This document shows positions 1-6,178 of a DNA stretch of 7,890 nucleotides, piece by piece. Positions within the stretch are counted from its first letter, which is position 1, and every line of letters starts with the position of its first letter. Source of the stretch: Candidatus Heimdallarchaeota archaeon (GTDB lineage Archaea; Asgardarchaeota; Heimdallarchaeia; Heimdallarchaeales; Heimdallarchaeaceae); contig JAEOTG010000396.1 in assembly GCA_016839985.1 (NCBI GenBank), forward strand, positions 1-7,890, in the 5' to 3' direction. The notes below the pieces were generated by a model that was not told the DNA's origin, did not search any database, and was given only the letters and a program-made list of their open reading frames with translations. Both the position numbers and the translations under genes were made by a program.

Positions 1-98
1 ATACCGTTTTTAGGAAAATACTTGCAGAAGCTGTAAGCTCTTTCTCCTCCTGGATGTGTTTCAGGAGGAAAAAAGTATGTAATTAGTAAAATTTTCAT
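1..98 (-). CDS. N-terminus of a GT4-type (GT-B fold) glycosyltransferase, cut by the window edge
   Basis: Only the first 32 codons are present; the gene continues past base 1. Read on the minus strand from the ATG at 98-96, the protein starts MKILLITYFFPPETHPGG and goes on ERAYSFCKYFPKNG. A beta strand (KILLITYFFPPE), then a glycine pair, then a helix ending in a 'L/F-x-K-x-G' turn is the usual opening of GT4 glycosyltransferases, which use nucleotide sugars to build surface glycans, glycolipids or N-glycans at the cytoplasmic membrane face. The acceptor and sugar cannot be told from this piece. The ATG is the natural start: the conserved first strand begins at once, and a TATA-like stretch (about 118-127) lies about 24 bases upstream, as for a leaderless transcript. 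The gene is divergent from the methyltransferase at 176. It could also belong to a neighbouring GT-B family. Confidence 0.75.
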   Translation of the reverse strand, partial: MKILLITYFFPPETHPGGERAYSFCKYFPKNG

Positions 99-175
99 TT
101 GTTTTCCTTCAACTCTTTTATTAAATAGTAACATTAGTCATTTTATATTTTTCTTCTACAAACTTAATATAAGAC
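99..175. promoter_or_regulatory. Divergent promoter region with two TATA-like boxes
   Basis: These 77 bases separate two divergent genes. On the plus strand TTTATATTT at 142-150 is centred about 30 bases before the TTG start at 176. On the minus strand TATTTAATAA (127-118) is centred about 24 bases before the ATG at 98. Archaeal TATA boxes sit about 26 bases before the transcription start, so both transcripts would begin at or within a few bases of the start codon, that is, leaderless. No clear Shine-Dalgarno motif precedes the TTG; the minus gene has at most a weak GAAGG about 8 bases before its ATG. The boxes are seen; the transcription starts are inferred. Confidence 0.5.
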
Positions 176-901
176 TTGAAATTATCTAAACTTGTGAAAC
201 AAGAACCAGCTGAAATTATCGAAGCTAAATACTTCACCCTTCCTTTCTCTCTGTTATTGGAGAAATATCCATTGCTTAATTCATTGTTAATTTCAGTAGA
301 TCCACCTAAATTCGATTTGGGTGATCCTTATGTTCTTTCACTTTTAAACAAGTATTTGTACAAAGAAGTCGTTGGTTTGGATATATCCATTCCTCAAAAT
401 CACCTTATTCCTTCCCTTGGTATAAGATATGCTTATTGTGAGTACATGAATTCCCTGTTAAAATCTAATTATCATCTTATTGAAATAGGTACTGGAGCTA
501 GTGCTGCTATTTCAATGATTTTAGCAAAACTGTACAAGAGAAATGTTTTCGCTACTGAAATAGATAAAGAATCATATCAATCAGCTAAAACAAATATAGA
601 AAATAATCAACTACAAAATTCCGTAAAAATGATTCAATCAAAAGGAGAAATCATTCAGGATTTAATACCTGATGGTAGATATTCAGGACTATTATGTTTT
701 CCACCAATCTATAGAGATGATTTAACAATTCTTAGTAAAAAAAGAGGTTGGAAAGGAACAGAATTTGAGTTAATTGGGGGGGGAAAGAAAGGAATGGATT
801 TTTCTTTAAAATTGTTAGATGAAGCTCTAGAACACAGAAATGTCAAAATAGACATACTTTCTCTTATGATTTTGAATAAAAATCAGTTGAGTCTAATTTA
901 A
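176..901 (+). CDS. METTL16/RlmF-family (Methyltransf_10) adenine-N6 methyltransferase homologue, interrupted by an in-frame stop
   Basis: SAM-dependent Rossmann methyltransferase of 241 residues up to the first stop. The family methylates adenine N6 in structured RNA (23S rRNA A1618 by bacterial RlmF, U6 snRNA and hairpins by METTL16); the target here is unknown. The order of motifs fits: KFDLGDPYVLSLLNKYLY (45-62), then GLDISIPQNHLIPSLGIRY (67-85), which mirrors METTL16 'GLSIDIP..RLIPTVPLRLNY', then the SAM motif LIEIGTGASA (101-110), the acidic ATEID (126-130), and GTEFELIGGG (194-203). Two things are odd. Motif IV reads FPPI (175-178) where active members have NPPF/Y. The frame also ends at TAA 899-901, although the same frame continues with the family's C-terminal strand to 991. 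The start is taken as TTG because a stop (TAA 170-172) lies just upstream in frame and the next ATG is far inside the conserved part; GTG at 194 is an alternative. It is either a recent pseudogene, a sequence error, or a shortened protein. Confidence 0.8.
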   Translation: MKLSKLVKQEPAEIIEAKYFTLPFSLLLEKYPLLNSLLISVDPPKFDLGDPYVLSLLNKYLYKEVVGLDISIPQNHLIPSLGIRYAYCEYMNSLLKSNYHLIEIGTGASAAISMILAKLYKRNVFATEIDKESYQSAKTNIENNQLQNSVKMIQSKGEIIQDLIPDGRYSGLLCFPPIYRDDLTILSKKRGWKGTEFELIGGGKKGMDFSLKLLDEALEHRNVKIDILSLMILNKNQLSLI

Positions 902-991
902 AAAAAATTTCTAAAAGACAGAGAATCATACTTTATTCAGATCAATGCAGGAACAAGAAAGAGATATGTGATAATTGTAGAAAACAAATAA
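899..991 (+). pseudogene. Conserved C-terminal tail of the methyltransferase lying beyond the in-frame TAA
   Basis: After the TAA at 899-901 the same frame stays open for 29 codons, reading KKFLKDRESYFIQ then INAGTRKRYVIIVENK, and stops at TAA 989-991. The segment 'INAGTRKRYVIIVEN' matches in pattern the last strand of METTL16/RlmF proteins (METTL16 ends its domain with 'CQGRTMRWALAWSF'). So this is not random sequence but the expected end of the domain. One base change (for example CAA or AAA to TAA) would explain the stop. The stop is UAA, so pyrrolysine (UAG) does not apply. Confidence 0.7.
900..907 (-). terminator. Poly-T tract on the minus strand, possible terminator for the GT-C gene
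   Basis: Eight A on the plus strand (900-907) read as eight T on the minus strand, about 85 bases downstream of the stop of the glycosyltransferase at 993. No nearer T run of this length is present on that strand, so it is the best terminator candidate for that gene. It overlaps the premature TAA and the lysine codons of the methyltransferase tail. Confidence 0.3.
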
Positions 992-992
992 C

Positions 993-2246
993 CTATTTTT
1001 TTTTCATTTCAGTTCCATGAAAAATAAAAAGTACTGTTAGCGTAATTAGAATAGCATAAAAAATAGCAACATAGCACCATGCAAGAATTGGGTAAATAGG
1101 AGATCTAAATATTCCGTTAACAAGATAGTTCGCAATTAATCCATAAAAAGAACCTATTATGAACATCGAAATGCTTATCCACTTAATCAATCCTTTTTCA
1201 AAAAAAGCAACAAAAATAAAAGGAAAAATTAGTACAATATATGAGAGCTGGAATTTTTGATACAATAGTAAATAAGTTAACAACAAAACAGCAGTTTGGT
1301 GATATACCCATTTATCTCTTCTAATGAATAAAACTAAACCAACTAAACACACTATTGTTGCAGTTAAAACCTGAAATAAGATAGTATGCTGCTCTAGATC
1401 AATTGTGAAATAGCTCTGTATTATTGTTAAGATTCCTTGATTACCAGGAGCTTGTATTGGATCTCTTAGAAACAAGAAAAATGTATCAGGAGCAACTAGA
1501 TAAAAAGGTAAAATCGAGGATGTGATAATTATAAAAAATATCAAAGTTTGGATTATTCTTTCTTTCCAAGTCTTACTATATATCCAGATTATAGGTGCTA
1601 TAAAAACAGGGAAATATTTTAATCCTACACCTAATCCAATAAAGAATGTTCCTAATGTTTTATTTCCTCTTTCATACAGATAAATTGGTAAAAGAATCAA
1701 TAAAGGTAAAATACATTCATCTGATCCCCAAAAAGTAACTAAATTCAAGAAAAAAGGATTTATGCTGTAAATTAATGCTATAGGAAAAGCATACTTATTT
1801 TTCTTTTTTAATTCTAATCTATATAGAATTACAGCTGAGAGGATTATTGCAAGAACAAAAAATATTCTGAAAACATAAGATGATAACATCATACTGCTCG
1901 AATTCTCAAAATTTGCATAGTTCACGAAAGCGCTAGAAAAATCGTTTGTTCCAATCATGGAGATTAAAATTAATGGACTCCATAGATAAGGACTCAAAGG
2001 TGCAGCATCAGTAAAGATATCCTTGAAAGGAATTAATCCAAATAGAATTCCTTTACCTCTATTGTAAAGAACAACTTGATCTGCTATAATAATTCCAAAA
2101 TCAGGATTTATATAATGGACATAAACAAAATGAACTATTAAGACTATAAGATAGACCATTATTGGTATCAAAATCAACCAAGTTTCTTTTCTAACAAGAA
2201 GTACTTTTTTTTCTTCTTTTAGCTCTGAAGATTTTCCTATTGTCAT
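993..2246 (-). CDS. Polytopic GT-C fold glycosyltransferase, GT87-like (polyprenol-phosphate-sugar dependent)
   Basis: Integral membrane protein of 417 residues with roughly ten hydrophobic segments, the first at about 23-43. GT87-type enzymes use a polyprenyl-phosphate hexose and transfer the sugar on the outer face of the membrane to lipid or protein-linked glycans. Supporting signs are a large first outer loop (about 45-90) with the acidic pattern GLIPFKDIFTDAAPLSPYL (70-88), equivalent to the 'PYRDFFYEYPPL' region of the family, and the segment FIGLGVGLKYFPVFIAPIIW (202-221), matching the family's 'GLaxxLKxxPlxxxPxxx'. The C-terminus ends in EMKKK. I chose the ATG at 2246: the frame could begin at GTG 2288, but that would overlap the divergent gene's upstream region and add 14 unconserved residues. 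It converges on the methyltransferase; only base 992 separates its stop from the second methyltransferase stop. The sugar and acceptor are unknown; it could also be a GT39/PMT-like GT-C relative. Confidence 0.75.
   Translation of the reverse strand: MTIGKSSELKEEKKVLLVRKETWLILIPIMVYLIVLIVHFVYVHYINPDFGIIIADQVVLYNRGKGILFGLIPFKDIFTDAAPLSPYLWSPLILISMIGTNDFSSAFVNYANFENSSSMMLSSYVFRIFFVLAIILSAVILYRLELKKKNKYAFPIALIYSINPFFLNLVTFWGSDECILPLLILLPIYLYERGNKTLGTFFIGLGVGLKYFPVFIAPIIWIYSKTWKERIIQTLIFFIIITSSILPFYLVAPDTFFLFLRDPIQAPGNQGILTIIQSYFTIDLEQHTILFQVLTATIVCLVGLVLFIRRDKWVYHQTAVLLLTYLLLYQKFQLSYIVLIFPFIFVAFFEKGLIKWISISMFIIGSFYGLIANYLVNGIFRSPIYPILAWCYVAIFYAILITLTVLFIFHGTEMKKK
996..1004 (+). terminator. Poly-T tract, probable archaeal terminator for the methyltransferase gene
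   Basis: A run of nine T begins five bases after the second stop (989-991) of the methyltransferase frame. Archaeal RNA polymerase terminates at T-rich tracts on the non-template strand without needing a hairpin. The tract lies inside the last codons of the opposing gene, where it encodes its Lys-Lys-Lys end. Its place just after the second stop supports the idea that the gene originally ended at 991. Confidence 0.4.
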
Positions 2247-2313
2247 TTTGCATCTTTTTTCTGCTTTAAAGGAAAAATTCAAATGCACTCACTTCTATTC
2301 CTTTCTGCTAGAA
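2247..2313. promoter_or_regulatory. Short divergent promoter region between the GT-C gene and the MFS-PhoU gene
   Basis: These 67 bases hold the promoters of two divergent genes if the ATG starts at 2246 (minus) and 2314 (plus) are right. A palindromic TTTAAA at 2265-2270 could serve either strand: it would give the plus gene a leader of about 20 bases, and the minus gene an essentially leaderless start, although the spacing there (about 21 bases) is short. No Shine-Dalgarno motif precedes either ATG. The assignment is weak, since no strong TATA box is seen. Confidence 0.3.
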
Positions 2314-4275
2314 ATGAGCTCTGAAACTGAAGCCTTTAGTATACGTTCTTCTTTTCCAAAGTGGTTCCCCCTTATTTCAACATTACTGTTAGCAGGAGTA
2401 ACCTATGGTGTTCAAAGGACAGCTTTATCTCTATATGCGGAGAATCTAGCAAATTATAACTTATTTCAATCTGGAAATAATCTTACTGATTTTCTAATTT
2501 TCTTACAAATAGCATCGACTATCATAGCTTATGGATTATTTAAAGGGGTAAGTGGATTTTTTAGCGCGAGTATTAGTAAAAGGTATAAAAGAAAAAATAC
2601 TATGAGAATTGGTTTAACACTTCTTGTAGTTGGTTCTATCTCTCTAGCTTTTGGTAGATGGTTGTGGGCTTTAATCTTAGGTAATTTATTTATTGGTTCA
2701 GGTCTTGGTTTCTTTTTCACATCTTCAATGTCTGCTCTGACCGATATTGCTGGTTCAGAAGGCAGTGCTTTCAGTGTAGGTAGCATGGAATTTTCTGTCT
2801 ATTTGGGGTCAAGTTTTGGAGCGTTCTTCGCGGGGCTTTTAGGAGAAAATCAAAACTTTGCATCAAGTTTTATCTTTGCTCTTATCGTTGCTGGAGTAGC
2901 TGTTGTAATTGGTTTTTTACTGCTAAGAAAGGTTGAGACTAAGGAATTAATAAAAGGAACAAAAGACGAAATTCTACTTGATTCAACGAGAGTAGAAACG
3001 AGATGGAGTTTTAGAAATATTTTTCGAACACCAACACTTTTGCTATCATACTTTGCGGGTCATTTCTCAAGAATCATGGATAGCGTTATTGTGTTAATAC
3101 TCCCAATCATGCTAAGTTCAGTGTATGGTTTTAATCCAACAAGAGTTGGACTTGTAACCTCTGGGTTCACGCTAGCATGGGCTCTCTCTATGCCAATAAT
3201 GGGAAAACTAAGCGATAGATTTGGTAGAAAAGAAGCAACTTTTATAGGACTTATCATTGAAGGCACCAGTTTAATTTTACTAACTTTTGTAGAATCTTTT
3301 TCACTTGTTTTCATGTTCGCTATCTTAGCAGGAATTGGAACCTCAGCCTATTATCCAAGTCTTCCTTCAATCACGAGAGATGTTGTACCAATTGTAAAAA
3401 AAGAAAAAAGCTTAGGTATATACAGAGCATCACTTGATTCAGGTTATTTCACAGGTCCTTTAATTGCAATAGGTTTAGTATATGCAGCAACAAATCTATC
3501 TCTCTGGGGATCTTCTTCTCAAGACCAATTAGGAAACATGTTGAAATTCCCGTTCCTTGTAATAGGTGGAGTTTTATGTTTATTATCAATCCTTTTCATT
3601 TTTTTAGCTATGGAAACAAGACCTGGATGGGTACAAGCTTCACAATCTCTTAAACATGCCAATAAAGTTAGAGATGTTTTTTTCAAAATTGAGAAGTCTT
3701 TTACAGCTTTCTTGAAAGGAGAAAAACTAGAAAAGTGCAGAGAGATTATGTTAGAAGCTAAGATCATGGAAAGAGAAGCTGACTCTCTAGTTTTTGAAGT
3801 GACACAAGCGTTATATTCTGGCATTAGACCTGCGCCAGATGACTATCATTTTAATAAGATTACAAATATACTTGATTCATCAATTGGTTTCTGTTTGCGT
3901 TCTTTGCGTAAACTTTTCTTAATTCCAAGGGATAAATTACCTAATAATTTTGTTACATATCTCAAGGAAGAATGTAATTTATTATTAAAACTAATTACAA
4001 AAGCTGTAGAAGTGTTAGAAATTGTATGTATTCAACCTTTAGCATCACATCCAGTTTTTGAAGAAGTTCATAAATTGGAAAATAAATTAGACACAAACAA
4101 TCAAGATGGATTAGCGAATATAATAAAGGATCCTGGAAAACTTAGCTCAGTTGAAACTCTTTTTCTTATACAAATTATAGAAGAATTAGAAATTTCTGCG
4201 AATACGATTGAGGATGCTGTAGACGTTATGAAGATTCTAGGTCTTAAACATCAAGTCAGTCCTATAATTATTTAA
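2314..4275 (+). CDS. Major facilitator superfamily transporter fused to a C-terminal PhoU/DUF47-like domain
   Basis: Protein of 653 residues with two parts. Residues about 15-433 form a 12-helix MFS permease: the C-terminal half carries a perfect motif A, GKLSDRFGRKEA (297-308), while the matching loop of the N-terminal half is divergent (ISKRYKRKN, 87-95, with Lys in place of the usual Asp). Residues about 437-645 are soluble and helical and follow the PhoU_div/DUF47 pattern: EREADSLVFEVTQALYSG (486-503), then PAPDDYHFNKITNILDSSIG (506-525), and a final helix with EELEISANTIEDAVDVMKIL (623-642). DUF47/PhoU proteins are metal-binding helical bundles that regulate phosphate uptake, either next to Pit transporters or fused to Na/Pi cotransporters. 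The substrate may thus be phosphate or an organophosphate, but the MFS half gives no proof. The ATG at 2314 is preferred over TTG 2248, which would add 22 poorly hydrophobic residues and overlap the opposite gene. The protease gene follows 39 bases later on the same strand. Confidence 0.85.
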   Translation: MSSETEAFSIRSSFPKWFPLISTLLLAGVTYGVQRTALSLYAENLANYNLFQSGNNLTDFLIFLQIASTIIAYGLFKGVSGFFSASISKRYKRKNTMRIGLTLLVVGSISLAFGRWLWALILGNLFIGSGLGFFFTSSMSALTDIAGSEGSAFSVGSMEFSVYLGSSFGAFFAGLLGENQNFASSFIFALIVAGVAVVIGFLLLRKVETKELIKGTKDEILLDSTRVETRWSFRNIFRTPTLLLSYFAGHFSRIMDSVIVLILPIMLSSVYGFNPTRVGLVTSGFTLAWALSMPIMGKLSDRFGRKEATFIGLIIEGTSLILLTFVESFSLVFMFAILAGIGTSAYYPSLPSITRDVVPIVKKEKSLGIYRASLDSGYFTGPLIAIGLVYAATNLSLWGSSSQDQLGNMLKFPFLVIGGVLCLLSILFIFLAMETRPGWVQASQSLKHANKVRDVFFKIEKSFTAFLKGEKLEKCREIMLEAKIMEREADSLVFEVTQALYSGIRPAPDDYHFNKITNILDSSIGFCLRSLRKLFLIPRDKLPNNFVTYLKEECNLLLKLITKAVEVLEIVCIQPLASHPVFEEVHKLENKLDTNNQDGLANIIKDPGKLSSVETLFLIQIIEELEISANTIEDAVDVMKILGLKHQVSPIII

Positions 4276-4314
4276 CCCGATAAACTAAAAAACGTTCTAT
4301 TATATTATTTGATA

Positions 4315-6174
4315 ATGAAGAAAGTTAATTTCTTATTAATTCTCACTCTTATTCTATCACTTTTTTCTTCTACATCATTTTATTCTTATTCATATTCTAA
4401 CTTTAGAAACCAAATTTCCCCAAATTTTGGAGCAGCTTTAGACACTAATTTAACGTTATATTTGAAATTCATAGGTTTTGATAGCAATTACATCAATCAA
4501 GAAGAAATTGAAACTATGCTTCCAAATAGATATTCTAGAGGTTATGAATCGATAGGAACTTCTGATTTAAACTTTAATTATGATTTCTCTTTTCTAGATA
4601 ATTCAGTAAAAAACCAACTAGAAGAATATATCAAAAGTATTGGAACAAATGGTACTGGTGTAGGTTGTTCAATTAATATAACTCGTCTGCAAGAGAACAA
4701 ATTATCTGGAGATAAAACGGGTATTTTTATTCCAAAAGATGGTTTGATTGCAGATGTTGAAGTTGTAGAATCTTATTTTAAACTGAATTTGTATCAAGAA
4801 AATCCAATAAATCCTGGTTATACTCTTTTCCTTTTAAATCTCTCAACTTTGGATAATACAGATCATAGTTTAGAGCACTGGTATAGTGTTAAGAAAGTGG
4901 AATTTGACAGCAATCGGTCAATAACTCACTGGTATTCAGGTTACAATAATATTCCAGAAAGAACTACATTAGGATGGGGGGGAACAGAAAGATTTTGCTT
5001 TCTAGATTTATCTGCTAGATCTTGGTATTTTGATTGGATTCAGAATGCTTGGGATTTTTATCTTGGTGATTTTCTTTATTATCAATATCCTGATCTAGAC
5101 GGTTTTACGCAAGTGTATAATCCCTATACTGCTGCTGGAAATACTAAACTCTCAAGGTATCTATCAGAGTGGATTTACTCTTACACAGGGAATCTATTTT
5201 CTGCTTATTATGCTGAAGATCCTATTGTTGAATCATATTCAATGCAAGTATTAATTTTTGATAATCTAACTAATAATGGTTATGCTCATAATGAGATTAA
5301 TTGGGTTATTTCTAAACAAAGAATCTATGACCAATTATCAAATGATTTTCCATGGATTGAATGGGACATAGAAATAGAAAATGTAAAACTAACTGATTAT
5401 CCTGGATTCTTTAACTATATCGCATATAATTCAGTAGACTATTTGAATACGAAATATCTTGAGATTTATCCTGAATTCTTTGATATCTTAGAATCTCAAT
5501 TAAGTGATCATTTTGACTTAGAAAAAGCAGATGAAGTTCTTCCATGTTATTTCTTCTTAAATTATAATGTCTCTTTCACGTGGACAGGTATAGCTTTTGC
5601 TGGTTTAGGAGGTATGAGTTGGGAAATTCTTGCAGGGAATCCAAACTCAATTTTTGAAGAAGGAGACTCTTCTCAACCTAGGAGAGGTTTCTCTTCTGTG
5701 ATGATTCATGAATTAGGACATTCTCTTGGTTTTCCACATCCTCATGATGCAACGTATGGTTGGGGATCATCTTTCTTTAAAGAAACAATGAATTATTTCA
5801 CGATAGGAGAAGAAGCTTTTAGCACATTTTATCAAGATGGTATAGCTAGAGCTCATGGTAATTATTTCTATTATAATGCTTATGAAAAAAGAGATGTAGC
5901 TTATGATTTATTGATTAATTCAAGTTCGACTTCTGAATATGAGGATAACCTCAATAGTATAGATACACTGCTTGGAGAGTATCATTCACAATATAAACAA
6001 ATGGACTATATTGCTTCTATTGCTTTAGCAAAGAATGCACTAAATAAATCCAATGAACTCATCAATATTCTATTGAATCTATCTACAGAAAAAACTAGTT
6101 TTCTATACCTATCATTTCCTGTTATCATTATTCTTGCACTCTTAACAAATAAGAGAAAGAAGAATAGTATGTAG
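4315..6174 (+). CDS. Secreted, membrane-anchored metzincin-type zinc metalloprotease
   Basis: Protein of 619 residues predicted to work outside the cell. It starts MKK and a hydrophobic signal sequence (about 4-22), and ends with a hydrophobic helix (about 596-611) followed by NKRKKNSM, a stop-transfer pattern giving an extracellular enzyme anchored at its C-terminus. The catalytic motif is HELGHSLGFPHPHD (465-478): HExxHxxGxxH, with zinc ligands His465, His469 and His475 and catalytic Glu466. A Met-turn candidate, KETMNYF, follows (Met492, Tyr494). Together these define a metzincin. The 450 residues before the motif match no domain I recognise; they are rich in Tyr, Trp and Asn and hold three Cys (118, 228, 411). 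Ten N-x-S/T sequons (Asn45, 112, 121, 175, 200, 317, 418, 535, 577, 588) fit an N-glycosylated surface protein. ATG 4315 is chosen over the TTG six bases earlier. It may share a transcript with the transporter gene 39 bases upstream. Substrate unknown. Confidence 0.8.
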   Translation: MKKVNFLLILTLILSLFSSTSFYSYSYSNFRNQISPNFGAALDTNLTLYLKFIGFDSNYINQEEIETMLPNRYSRGYESIGTSDLNFNYDFSFLDNSVKNQLEEYIKSIGTNGTGVGCSINITRLQENKLSGDKTGIFIPKDGLIADVEVVESYFKLNLYQENPINPGYTLFLLNLSTLDNTDHSLEHWYSVKKVEFDSNRSITHWYSGYNNIPERTTLGWGGTERFCFLDLSARSWYFDWIQNAWDFYLGDFLYYQYPDLDGFTQVYNPYTAAGNTKLSRYLSEWIYSYTGNLFSAYYAEDPIVESYSMQVLIFDNLTNNGYAHNEINWVISKQRIYDQLSNDFPWIEWDIEIENVKLTDYPGFFNYIAYNSVDYLNTKYLEIYPEFFDILESQLSDHFDLEKADEVLPCYFFLNYNVSFTWTGIAFAGLGGMSWEILAGNPNSIFEEGDSSQPRRGFSSVMIHELGHSLGFPHPHDATYGWGSSFFKETMNYFTIGEEAFSTFYQDGIARAHGNYFYYNAYEKRDVAYDLLINSSSTSEYEDNLNSIDTLLGEYHSQYKQMDYIASIALAKNALNKSNELINILLNLSTEKTSFLYLSFPVIIILALLTNKRKKNSM

Positions 6175-6178
6175 TATT

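Noticed and set aside
45..69. Perfect 8-base inverted repeat (TCCTCCTG ... CAGGAGGA) that could be a terminator hairpin or operator
   Set aside because: It lies within the coding start of the minus-strand glycosyltransferase, where the codons for Pro-Pro-Glu and Pro-Gly-Gly-Glu produce it, and no T run follows on either strand in the right place.
3..86. Plus-strand open frame from the left edge, as a possible gene C-terminus
   Set aside because: Only 27 codons with no recognisable pattern, and it is fully antisense to the convincing glycosyltransferase N-terminus.
899..901. Stop codon as a recoding site for pyrrolysine or selenocysteine
   Set aside because: The codon is TAA; pyrrolysine uses TAG and selenocysteine TGA, and no SECIS-like hairpin is evident nearby.
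2247..2288. N-terminal extension of the GT-C protein from GTG 2288
   Set aside because: It would occupy most of the short divergent promoter region and adds a charged, unconserved stretch before a good ATG at 2246.
2248..2313. N-terminal extension of the MFS-PhoU protein from TTG 2248
   Set aside because: The extra 22 residues are not conserved in style, need a TTG start, and would run into the start region of the divergent GT-C gene; ATG 2314 directly precedes a typical MFS N-terminus.
2529..3824. Several minus-strand open frames of 84-101 codons antisense to the transporter
   Set aside because: They are shadows of the transporter's codon pattern with low-complexity translations and no domain signal or promoter.
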